Assembly: GCA_002633085.1 (NCBI GenBank)
Contig: NSIV01000001.1
Location: 806,001 to 870,000 of the forward strand
Origin: Curvibacter sp. PD_MW3
GTDB taxonomy: Bacteria; Pseudomonadota; Gammaproteobacteria; Burkholderiales; Burkholderiaceae_C
Direction: 5' to 3'
DNA length: 64,000 bases
Shown here one piece after another: positions 55,262 to 64,000 of this stretch (the stretch's first letter is position 1; each line of letters starts with the position of its first letter). The notes under the pieces were generated by a model, which was not told the origin of the DNA, did not search any database, and saw only the letters and a program-made list of their open reading frames with translations. The position numbers and the translations under genes were made by a program.

Positions 55262-55992
55262 GCCGGCATGCCGAATTCCGCGATCAGCGGCAGATGGTCG
55301 GACATGCGCCACCAGGCCCGTCCGCGCGGCACATGGACTCGCAGCGGCTGCAGACCACGGGTGTAGACGTAGTCAAGCTGCACCAGCGGCAGGCGCGCCG
55401 GAAACGTCGGGTTCGCCCCAGGCTCGAAGGTCTTCAACCCCATGCTCGCGAAGTGGCGATGCACGCGTTCGCCCCAGTCGTTGAAATCCCCCGCCACGAC
55501 CAGGGGTGCCCCGGCCGGCACCTCGCGTTCGATGAAACGCTCCAGCTGCGCGGCCTGGCGCACGCGACTGGCACGGATCAGGCCCAGATGCACCACCAGC
55601 ACGTGGACGAGCTGCCCGTTGACCACGACCTCGCTGTGCAGCAGACCACGCTGCTCAAAGCGGTGGTCCGACATATCCTCGTGCTGATGCCCCAGCACCG
55701 GCCAGCGCGTCAGCATGGCATTGCCATGCTCGCCATGGCGGGTGTAGGCGTTCGTCCGGTAGACCGCCTCATAACCTTCGGGTGCCAGGAAGTCCGCCTG
55801 CGGCTGTTCGGGCCAGCGCGTGAAGTACTGCGCCTCGCGCCGGTTCATTTTGCGAACTTCCTGCAGGCAGATGATGTCAGCATCGAGCTGCTCCACCGCC
55901 AACCCCAGGTTGTGGATCTCCAGCCGGCGCTGCGGCCCCAGGCCCTGCACGCCCTTGTGGATGTTGTAGGTCGCAACGCGCAAGGTCTTCAT
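55258..55992 (-). CDS. Endonuclease/exonuclease/phosphatase-family hydrolase
   Basis: 244 residues from ATG 55992. Conserved motifs of the metal-dependent EEP fold are present: TYNIHKGV near residue 8, QEVRK near 43, GDFNDW near 168 and the terminal SDHLPL. Members beside ClsB (YbhP group) are often assumed to act on lipids or nucleic acids, but the substrate is not known. Coupled by ATGA overlaps to nudB upstream and clsB downstream. Confidence 0.85.
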   Translation of the reverse strand: MKTLRVATYNIHKGVQGLGPQRRLEIHNLGLAVEQLDADIICLQEVRKMNRREAQYFTRWPEQPQADFLAPEGYEAVYRTNAYTRHGEHGNAMLTRWPVLGHQHEDMSDHRFEQRGLLHSEVVVNGQLVHVLVVHLGLIRASRVRQAAQLERFIEREVPAGAPLVVAGDFNDWGERVHRHFASMGLKTFEPGANPTFPARLPLVQLDYVYTRGLQPLRVHVPRGRAWWRMSDHLPLIAEFGMPA

Positions 55993-56444
55993 AAGACGAA
56001 TTTTGGCAGCATCAGGCAGGCTTCGGCGTTGCTGGGTGAGTAACAGGCCTCGGCCGCCTCGCGCCAGGGCAACCAGCGCCAAGCCGTGTGCTCACGCGGA
56101 TCGAGTCGCACCCTTGTTTCGGCCGGCACCTGCAGGCCGAACAAGTGCTCGGTGTTGCGCGTCACACCCGGCGCATAACGGTGACGCCAGCGCGGGTAAA
56201 TCTCGTAGACGTTTTCCAGCCCCCAGTCGCGCAGCTGATGGCCGGCGGCCTGGGCGTCGATGCCGGTCTCTTCGGCCACCTCGCGCACCGCTGTATCGGC
56301 ATAACTCTCGTCCACATGGTCCTTGGAGCCGGTGACTGACTGCCAGAAATCCTCGGCGTCGGCGCGCTTGATCAGCAACACCTCCAGTGCCGGGGTATGG
56401 ATGACCACCAGCACGGACTGGGGAATCTTGTAAGGCTTGCTCAT
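55989..56444 (-). CDS. nudB: Dihydroneopterin triphosphate diphosphatase
   Basis: Nudix hydrolase removing pyrophosphate from the FolE product in folate synthesis. 151 residues; the Nudix box runs as GSKDHVDESYADTAVREVAE followed by ETGID (about residues 40-65), with the glutamates needed for Mg2+. The start ATG 56444 has no Shine-Dalgarno: the bases before it are the T-run of a terminator hairpin (56448-56472). N-terminal similarity (SVLVVIHTPALEVLLI) supports this start all the same. Confidence 0.9.
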   Translation of the reverse strand: MSKPYKIPQSVLVVIHTPALEVLLIKRADAEDFWQSVTGSKDHVDESYADTAVREVAEETGIDAQAAGHQLRDWGLENVYEIYPRWRHRYAPGVTRNTEHLFGLQVPAETRVRLDPREHTAWRWLPWREAAEACYSPSNAEACLMLPKFVL

Positions 56445-56447
56445 GAA

Positions 56448-56472
56448 AAAGGGCGCTGTGTCAGCGCCCTTT
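56448..56472 (-). terminator. Intrinsic terminator of aspS, directly abutting nudB
   Basis: 11-bp stem (AAAGGGCGCTG / CAGCGCCCTTT) with loop TGT, followed on the minus strand by TTTTT and then immediately CATGAGC, the nudB start. A clear intrinsic terminator for the aspS transcript placed where nudB would need its ribosome site. Confidence 0.75.
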
Positions 56473-56496
56473 GATTCTGCCTCAAGCCTTGGAAAC

Positions 56497-58311
<1,815 letters not shown>

Positions 58312-58324
58312 AACAATTTCTCTT

Positions 58325-58978
58325 TCAGCTCTTGGAGGAAAGCGGGCCACTCTCGGCCAGCTTCAGATTCGGGTTTTTCGGTCCACCGGGCACGATCACG
58401 CCCATGGAAATGACATAGGTCAGCGCCTCGTCGACGCTCATCTCGAGCTCGATACAGTCGCTTTTCTTGAGCATGATGAAGTAGCCCCCCGTGGGGTTGG
58501 GGGTGGTGGGCACGTACACACTCAGGTACTCGCCGTCGAGGTGCTTGAGCAGGTCGCCGCCCGGCGTGCCGGTGAGGAAACCGATGGTCCACATGCCCTC
58601 GCGCGGCCACTGCACCAGCAAGGCTTTGCGAAAGGCATTGCCCTTCTCGGAAAACAGGGTGTCGGACACCTGCTTCACGCCCGAATAGATCGAGCGCACC
58701 ACCGGGATGCGGTGCAGCAGCGCGTGCCACCAGGTCACCAGCTTGTTGCCGACAAAATTGGACGCCATGGCACCGATGGCCAACACCACGGCCAGGGCAA
58801 AGATCACGCCCAGGCCCGGAATGTGCAGCCCCAGCAACTGGTCGGGCTGCCAGGCATTCGGCAGGATCTGCAAGGTCTTGTCCAGCGTGGACACCACCCA
58901 CTCCAGCACCCAGACGGTAATGCCGAGCGGTGCCAGCACCAGCAGGCCCGAGAGCAGCCATTTGCGGAATTTGGCCAT
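58325..58978 (-). CDS. DUF502 family membrane protein
   Basis: 217 residues with two N-terminal membrane helices (about 8-30 and 58-80) and a soluble C-terminal part; the stretch [20 protein letters not shown] and [12 protein letters not shown] are the DUF502 signatures. Function unknown. In betaproteobacteria it is regularly placed before aspS, as here. Confidence 0.85.
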   Translation of the reverse strand: MAKFRKWLLSGLLVLAPLGITVWVLEWVVSTLDKTLQILPNAWQPDQLLGLHIPGLGVIFALAVVLAIGAMASNFVGNKLVTWWHALLHRIPVVRSIYSGVKQVSDTLFSEKGNAFRKALLVQWPREGMWTIGFLTGTPGGDLLKHLDGEYLSVYVPTTPNPTGGYFIMLKKSDCIELEMSVDEALTYVISMGVIVPGGPKNPNLKLAESGPLSSKS

Positions 58979-58989
58979 GGAAATACGGC

Positions 58990-59259
58990 TCAGCTGGCGT
59001 CAGTGGCACTGGCGGCGGCCGGGCAAGCCGCACAGGCTGCGCCCTCGGACGCAGCCGACGGGGCGGCGCAGCTATTGCCACCCTTGAAATCGGTCTCGTA
59101 CCAGCCCGATCCCTTGAGCTGGAACCCGGCTGCGGTCAGCTGCTTCTTGAACGTGGCTTTGCCACAGGCTGGGCAATCGGTCAGAACCGGATCGGCAATT
59201 TTTTGCAGGACATCCTTGGCGAGGCCGCAGGATTCACACTTGTAGGCGTAGATTGGCAT
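58990..59259 (-). CDS. FmdB-type zinc-ribbon protein
   Basis: 89 residues from ATG 59259. N-terminal MPIYAYKCESCG and CPACG form a putative zinc ribbon (residues 8-35), typical of the FmdB/CxxC_CxxC_SSSS family. The C-terminal half is Ala/Ser-rich with three extra cysteines (CAACPA). Function unresolved; a regulatory or metal-binding role is guessed for the family. First gene of the FmdB-DUF502-aspS operon. Confidence 0.85.
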   Translation of the reverse strand: MPIYAYKCESCGLAKDVLQKIADPVLTDCPACGKATFKKQLTAAGFQLKGSGWYETDFKGGNSCAAPSAASEGAACAACPAAASATDAS

Positions 59260-59353
59260 GGCTCGAAGGGTTACGGGTGTGGGGGTTGATGCAAAACCCT
59301 CAATTATAGGCAGCCAGCCGGAAATCAAGGCGCAAGCGCCCGATACGGCACCT

Positions 59354-60799
59354 TCAGTCCGCGCCAACCAGCTTATGGTGCCCGGCATGGCGGTTGGCAA
59401 TGGCCTGCGGACCCAGCGAGCCCACCAGCATGCCCGTCAGCGAGGCCAGTACGCCCGCCAGTTGCGCCGGGAACTCGGCACCGGCCGGCGTGGCCAGGAA
59501 CAGCCCCCAGGTCAGCAGGCCCAACACAATGGCGAAGATCGCGCCCTGGGTGCTGGCCTTTTTCCAGTACAGGCCGAACACCAGCGGCACGAAGGCCCCC
59601 ACCAGGGTCACCTGATAGGCGCCGGAGACCATCTCGTAGATCGAGGTGCCCTGCATCTTGATGGCGTAGACCAGCACCAGGGCGCTGAATACCAGCACCG
59701 TGATGCGCATGGTCTTGAGCTCCTGCTGGTCGCCCAGGTGCGGGCGGAACTGGCGCCAGATGTTCTCCACGAAGGTCACGCTCGGCGCCAGCAGGGTGGC
59801 CGAGGCGCAGGACTTGATGGCCGACAGCAGCGCACCGAAAAACAGCACCTGCATGATGAAGGGCATCTTCTCCAGCACCAGGGTGGGCAGCACCTTCTGC
59901 GGGTCATCCTGCAGCAGCGCCTCGGCCTGCTCCGGCATGATGACCAGCGCGCTGGTCACCAGGAACATGGGCACGAAGGCAAACAGGATGTAGAAGATGC
60001 CACCGATCACCGGGCCGCGCGTGGCCGACCGGGTACTGTCGGCCGACATCACGCGCTGGAACACGTCCTGCTGCGGAATCGAGCCCAGCATCATGGTGAT
60101 GGCCGCGGCGATGAAGAACACGATGTCCTTGAAATTGGGCTCGGGCAGGAAGCGGAACATGTCGCGGCTCAGCGCCAGGTTGACCACCTTGTCGGCCCCG
60201 CCGGCCATGTGGCTGGCAAACACCGCCAAGATGGCCAGGCCGCCGACCAGGATGATCATCTGGATGAAATCGGTGACCGCCACCGACCACATGCCGCCAA
60301 ACAGGGTGTAGGCCAGGATCGAGACCACGCCAATCACCATGCCCATCGGAATGCTGATCGCCTGCCCCGATAGCACGTGAAACACCAGGCCGAGCGCCGT
60401 CACCTGCGCCGAGACCCAGCCCAGGTAGCTGACCATGATGATGAGCGAACACACCACCTCGACGCTGCGACCATAGCGCTCGCGGAAGTAGTCGCTGATG
60501 GTCAGCAGCGTCATGCGGTACAGCTTGGCCGCGAAGAAGAGGCCGACCAGGATCAGGCAGAAACCGGCACCGAACGGGTCTTCCACCACCGTGTGCAGGC
60601 CACCATTGACGAACTTGGCCGGGATGCCCAGCACCGTCTCCGACCCGAACCAGGTGGCGAAGGTGGTGGTGACGATCATCATCAGCGGCAGCCGCCGCCC
60701 GGCAACGGCAAAGTCCGCCGAGTTCTTGACGCGCTTGGCCGCCACCAGGCCGATGGCTATGGTGACCAGCAGATAGACGATGACCAGGGTCAGCAGCAC
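59354..60799 (-). CDS. Sodium:solute symporter family protein
   Basis: Inner-membrane transporter of the SSS family, 481 residues with about 13 hydrophobic helices. The start is GTG 60799, preceded by AAGGAG 9 bases upstream. Features of the fold include ATWFGSETVLGIPAKF near residue 48 and LLSAIKSCASATLLAP near 320. The substrate is not evident. It is a single gene between FmdB and ubiB on the same strand. Confidence 0.85.
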   Translation of the reverse strand: MLLTLVIVYLLVTIAIGLVAAKRVKNSADFAVAGRRLPLMMIVTTTFATWFGSETVLGIPAKFVNGGLHTVVEDPFGAGFCLILVGLFFAAKLYRMTLLTISDYFRERYGRSVEVVCSLIIMVSYLGWVSAQVTALGLVFHVLSGQAISIPMGMVIGVVSILAYTLFGGMWSVAVTDFIQMIILVGGLAILAVFASHMAGGADKVVNLALSRDMFRFLPEPNFKDIVFFIAAAITMMLGSIPQQDVFQRVMSADSTRSATRGPVIGGIFYILFAFVPMFLVTSALVIMPEQAEALLQDDPQKVLPTLVLEKMPFIMQVLFFGALLSAIKSCASATLLAPSVTFVENIWRQFRPHLGDQQELKTMRITVLVFSALVLVYAIKMQGTSIYEMVSGAYQVTLVGAFVPLVFGLYWKKASTQGAIFAIVLGLLTWGLFLATPAGAEFPAQLAGVLASLTGMLVGSLGPQAIANRHAGHHKLVGAD

Positions 60800-60834
60800 C
60801 GCATGCTCCTTTGAAATTGGCCCGGATTATCCCG

Positions 60835-62400
60835 TCAGAAAAGCTGGACCCGGACCACGAGCTGCATCACGACCAGCCCCAGGGCAAAACCGATGCCGGC
60901 ATAGACCAGCCCCTGCAGCAGCCGGTTGGTACGGCGCTGCTCAGCCAGCAACTCCTCGAACTCGCGGCGCTGCAAACCCGGGCGTTGCGTCAGGTAGTCA
61001 TGCAGCAGGCGCGGCAGCTCTGGCAGCAGCTTGGCGTAACGCGGCGCCTGGTTCTTGAGTTCTTCCCACAGCCGACGCGGGCCGATCTGGTTGGCCATCC
61101 ACTTTTCCAGGAAAGGCTTGGCCGTGCTCCACAGATCCAGTTCGGGGTCGAGCTCGCGCCCCAGGCCCTCGATGTTGAGCAAGGTCTTCTGCAACAGCAC
61201 TAGCTGCGGCTGGATCTCGACCTGGAAGCGGCGCGAGGTCTGGAACAGGCGCAGTAACACCATGCCGAGCGAGATCTCTTTCAGCGGGCGATCAAAGTAC
61301 GGCTCGCAGACGGCACGAATGGCCGACTCCAGCTCGTCCACCCGGGTCTGCGGCGGCACCCAGCCCGATTCGATGTGCAGCTCGGCCACGCGCTTGTAGT
61401 CGCGCCGGAAAAAAGCCGTGAAGTTTTGCGCCAGGTATTCCTTGTCGTATTCGGTGAGTGTGCCGACGATGCCGAAATCGAGCGAGATGTAGCGCCCGAA
61501 GGTGGCCGGATCGGTGCTGATGAAGATGTTGCCCGGGTGCATGTCGGCATGGAAGAAGCCGTCGCGGAACACCTGGGTGAAAAAGATGGTGACGCCGTCG
61601 CGCGCCAGCTTCTTCATGTCGATGCCGGCCTCTCGCAAGCGTGCCGTCTGGCTGATCGGGATGCCCTTCATGCGCTCCATCACGATCACATCGCTCTGGC
61701 AGTAGTCCCAGAACATCTCGGGGATCAGCACCAGGTTGAGGCCTTCCATGTTGCGGCGCAATTGGGCGGCGCTGGCGGCTTCGCGCACCAAGTCCAGCTC
61801 GTCGTGCAGGTACTTGTCGAACTCGGCCACCACCTCGCGCGGCTTCAGGCGCTTGCCGTCGGCAGAAAGCCCCTCCACCCAACTCGCCATCATGCGCATC
61901 AGGCTCAGGTCTTTTTCAATCGCCGGCCGCATGCCCGGGCGCAGCACCTTGACCGCCACCTCGCGTTCGCGGCCGTCACGGTCGCGCAGCTTGGCGAAAT
62001 GCACCTGGGCGATGGAGGCACTGGCCACCGGCTCGCGCTCGAACTCGCTGAAGATCTCGGCCACCGGCTTGCGAAAAGCACGTTCGATGGTGGCCACCGC
62101 CACGTCGGAGCTGAACGGCGGCACCCGGTCCTGCAGCTTAGCCAGTTCGTCCGCGATATCGGGCGGCATCAGGTCACGCCGCGTTGACAGCACCTGGCCA
62201 AATTTCACGAAGATCGGGCCCAGGCGTTCCAGCGCCTCGCGCAGGCGCTGGCCACGCGGCGCATCTAGGTTGCGGCCAATCGACACGATGCGGGCAAGCA
62301 CCCGCAGCCAGGGTTTCTGGAAACTGGTCAGGACCAGTTCATCCAGACCGTAACGCAGGGCAGTCCAGACAATGAAGGCACCTCGAAACAGGCGCCTCAT
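60835..62400 (-). CDS. ubiB: Ubiquinone biosynthesis kinase-like protein UbiB
   Basis: ABC1/ADCK-family atypical kinase needed for ubiquinone synthesis. 521 residues. The family KxGQ motif ([16 protein letters not shown] near residue 65), A-rich loop ASASIAQVH, catalytic DMHPGN and DFG motifs are present; two C-terminal membrane helices anchor it. The ATG overlaps the ubiJ-like stop by four bases (ATGA). Confidence 0.95.
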   Translation of the reverse strand: MRRLFRGAFIVWTALRYGLDELVLTSFQKPWLRVLARIVSIGRNLDAPRGQRLREALERLGPIFVKFGQVLSTRRDLMPPDIADELAKLQDRVPPFSSDVAVATIERAFRKPVAEIFSEFEREPVASASIAQVHFAKLRDRDGREREVAVKVLRPGMRPAIEKDLSLMRMMASWVEGLSADGKRLKPREVVAEFDKYLHDELDLVREAASAAQLRRNMEGLNLVLIPEMFWDYCQSDVIVMERMKGIPISQTARLREAGIDMKKLARDGVTIFFTQVFRDGFFHADMHPGNIFISTDPATFGRYISLDFGIVGTLTEYDKEYLAQNFTAFFRRDYKRVAELHIESGWVPPQTRVDELESAIRAVCEPYFDRPLKEISLGMVLLRLFQTSRRFQVEIQPQLVLLQKTLLNIEGLGRELDPELDLWSTAKPFLEKWMANQIGPRRLWEELKNQAPRYAKLLPELPRLLHDYLTQRPGLQRREFEELLAEQRRTNRLLQGLVYAGIGFALGLVVMQLVVRVQLF

Positions 62401-62936
62401 GCAGCTCTCCCTGTCCCACTTGCACGGGTCAAGAACTGACGCACCGCCTCGGCCATGCGCCGTGCTGCCTGCCCCAGGGCATGCGCAGGGGCATCACCAA
62501 CGATGCGGGCCAAATCCTCTTCGATATCCCAGCGCACATGGTCGACCAGCCAGTTGACCTCGGCGGCCAGTTGCACATCGCCTTCGATGCGCACCGCCGG
62601 TTTGACCCCACTGAGAGCCGACTGCACAAGAGCAACCGGAGACTCCTCCGTCACCGACAGCGTCAAGTCGGAGGGTGCCTCGGCATCCGCCAGGTCGAGC
62701 AGGCCGGCCGGTGTCAGCAGCAGCTTGAAATGAACATTGCGCCAGTGAAACAGCACCACCCGGCCCTTCTGTCGCACCAGCCGTTCTGTTGCCTCCGGTT
62801 CCTGCATCAGCACATGATTGAGCAGCAGCACGATGCGGCGCTGCGCCTCCTGTACCGCCCAAGCGGGCGGCTGCAAAGTGGTGGTGAGCTGCTGGAAAAC
62901 ATCTTCCAGAAAAGAAAACGGGGACTGTGTTGCCAT
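62397..62936 (-). CDS. ubiJ: UbiJ-like SCP2-domain protein
   Basis: 179 residues with an SCP2-type lipid-binding fold ([23 protein letters not shown] near residue 60; [30 protein letters not shown] near 118). UbiJ scaffolds the soluble ubiquinone synthesis complex in proteobacteria. Identity rests on the fold pattern plus four-base coupling to ubiB. ubiE, often in the same operon, is not in the window. Confidence 0.85.
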   Translation of the reverse strand: MATQSPFSFLEDVFQQLTTTLQPPAWAVQEAQRRIVLLLNHVLMQEPEATERLVRQKGRVVLFHWRNVHFKLLLTPAGLLDLADAEAPSDLTLSVTEESPVALVQSALSGVKPAVRIEGDVQLAAEVNWLVDHVRWDIEEDLARIVGDAPAHALGQAARRMAEAVRQFLTRASGTGRAA

Positions 62937-62984
62937 AGTCCCCGATTATTCCCCATCCTTGGGGGATGAAGCCCAGCGCCGTGT

Positions 62985-63959
62985 TTACTGCAGCGCCTGC
63001 ACGCCTGCCACCAGCCAGCCGCTGACGCCGGTCTTGGACTTGGTCATGTTCCAGACTTCGCGGAAGGGGCTCGGGCCGGCCGAGGGTTCCTCGCGGATCA
63101 TGCCGGAGAACTCGACGCTGGCCATGTAGGTGTCACCCAGGTCTTCGATGCCAAGCAACTGGGCTTCCAGCATCACCACATCGGTCTGGTTGGCCGGGCC
63201 GCCGGTATGGGCCTCGCGCTCGGTCAGCTGCTGGCGGATTTCGGCCAGCATCTCGTCGGTCATCATGGAACGCAGCGTGCCCAGGTCGGAACGATCCCAG
63301 GCAGCCTGCAGGGTGGCGAAATTGGTCTTGGCCGCCTTGAGGAAACCCTCTGCGTCGAAACCAGCCGGAACACCCCAGGCCTGCGAGCCAGCCAAGGCGG
63401 AACCAATCACGATGCCGGGGCTGGCTTGCGCACCAGTGGCATCGAACGAGGCTGTGTTGCGCTCCCATGGACGGGCCGAGGCATCGTTGCCGACATTTTC
63501 CGGGCGGTACGCCGGGCTCGGGGTCACCGCTTCACCGGCACCCGCACCCTGAAAGGCATACGGACCTGTTGAGGAGGCCGCCGAACGGCGGTTACGCATG
63601 AACCAGCCGAAGGCCATCATGGCCAGCAGCACCACCAGACCAATCAGCATGAACTGGCCGAACGCCTCGCCCATGCCAAGCGAATGGGCCAGCCAGGCCA
63701 GACCAAGACCGGCAGCCAAGCCACCGAGCATGGCACCCCACGGCCGCTTCGGGGCCGCAGCCGGTGCGGCAGCAGGTGCCGGTTTGGGCGCTGTCGCGGC
63801 GTTTTGCGTCGGAGCCGCAGGGGCCGCGGGCGCAGCCTGGCGCTGCGTCACGTTGCTCGACTGCTTGCCGACCGAGGTACCGCCACCCAAGCGTTTGGCC
63901 TCGGCATTCACGCCCATCAGGGCCAGCGTCACGGCCAAGGCCAAAGTCCAGAGTTTCAT
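62985..63959 (-). CDS. Tim44-like domain membrane protein
   Basis: 324 residues from ATG 63959 (GGAG upstream). A signal peptide (about 1-22, NAEA) precedes an Ala/Pro/Gln-rich low-complexity stretch (about 40-70), two membrane helices (about 74-120) and a C-terminal Tim44-like domain (about 205-324) with EGFLKAAKTNFATLQAAWDR. Placed upstream of ubiJ-ubiB as in many betaproteobacteria. Function unclear. Confidence 0.85.
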   Translation of the reverse strand: MKLWTLALAVTLALMGVNAEAKRLGGGTSVGKQSSNVTQRQAAPAAPAAPTQNAATAPKPAPAAAPAAAPKRPWGAMLGGLAAGLGLAWLAHSLGMGEAFGQFMLIGLVVLLAMMAFGWFMRNRRSAASSTGPYAFQGAGAGEAVTPSPAYRPENVGNDASARPWERNTASFDATGAQASPGIVIGSALAGSQAWGVPAGFDAEGFLKAAKTNFATLQAAWDRSDLGTLRSMMTDEMLAEIRQQLTEREAHTGGPANQTDVVMLEAQLLGIEDLGDTYMASVEFSGMIREEPSAGPSPFREVWNMTKSKTGVSGWLVAGVQALQ

Positions 63960-64000
63960 TTTTTCGTCTCCATAAGACCCTACAGATAAGGTCACAACCC

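Noticed and set aside
62937..62984. A terminator between the Tim44-like gene and ubiJ
   Set aside because: CCCC/GGGG can pair over only 4-5 bp with an irregular loop and no T-run; too weak to call.

Overview
The window is a GC-rich, densely coded chromosomal segment from a betaproteobacterium, most likely a Comamonadaceae member (Burkholderiales; Rhodoferax/Hydrogenophaga/Polaromonas-like). The placement rests on gene content and order (DUF3460-scpA, FmdB-DUF502-aspS-nudB, ubiJ-ubiB, tandem cphA genes with a DUF1854/ABC pair) and on two small interspersed repeat families of a kind I associate with that family. I see no rRNA, tRNA, CRISPR array, insertion sequence or prophage.

Region 1 (1-18.6 kb) is a formate-oxidation island. 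A Tat-exported, Cys-type formate dehydrogenase (beta subunit cut by the window edge, alpha subunit, small Tat protein) is transcribed leftward. Divergent from it is a sigma54-type two-component system (NtrC-family regulator plus Cache/HAMP histidine kinase). The gap between them shows a sigma54 promoter, a consensus IHF site and a cluster of direct repeats, in the textbook order promoter - IHF - enhancer. A leftward maturation operon follows (DUF3305, DUF3306, polyferredoxin, TorD-like chaperone). Next comes a second, cytoplasmic NAD-linked formate dehydrogenase of the two-subunit type with a fused NuoE-NuoF beta subunit, preceded by a LysR regulator and the Fe-S carrier Mrp.

Region 2 (18.7-26.8 kb) holds a patatin-like lipase, metG, a PAS-GGDEF diguanylate cyclase, a YoaK/DUF1275 membrane protein, a SulP transporter and DUF3460. 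Region 3 (26.8-36.1 kb) is a cofactor cluster: scpA, nadB, panD, bioB, panB, panC, ald, then nadC-nadA on the other strand. Several of these enzymes consume aspartate.

Region 4 (36.1-43.9 kb) is a cyanophycin locus. A CphA-prime protein with a degenerate Mur-ligase P-loop and a full-length CphA are transcribed rightward. An ABC exporter with an unusual N-terminus and a DUF1854 protein are transcribed divergently.

Region 5 (43.9-64 kb) is housekeeping. It contains gpsA-secB, grxC-rhodanese, gpmA, ctpA, a MoeB/ThiF-like protein, a secreted nuclease, a GGDEF-MinD-like pair, DUF429, folE followed directly by a BLUF photoreceptor, nudB-EEP hydrolase-clsB, aspS-DUF502-FmdB, a sodium/solute symporter, ubiJ-ubiB and a Tim44-like protein.

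A short repeat of about 53 bp with a GCTAT-N7-ATAGC end occurs at least five times. It lies in frame inside metG and the DUF429 gene, over the gpsA start codon, over the clsB stop codon, and just upstream of scpA. A second repeat of about 85 bp occurs three times in intergenic gaps. All coordinates, starts and functions are from reading the sequence; no database search was run.
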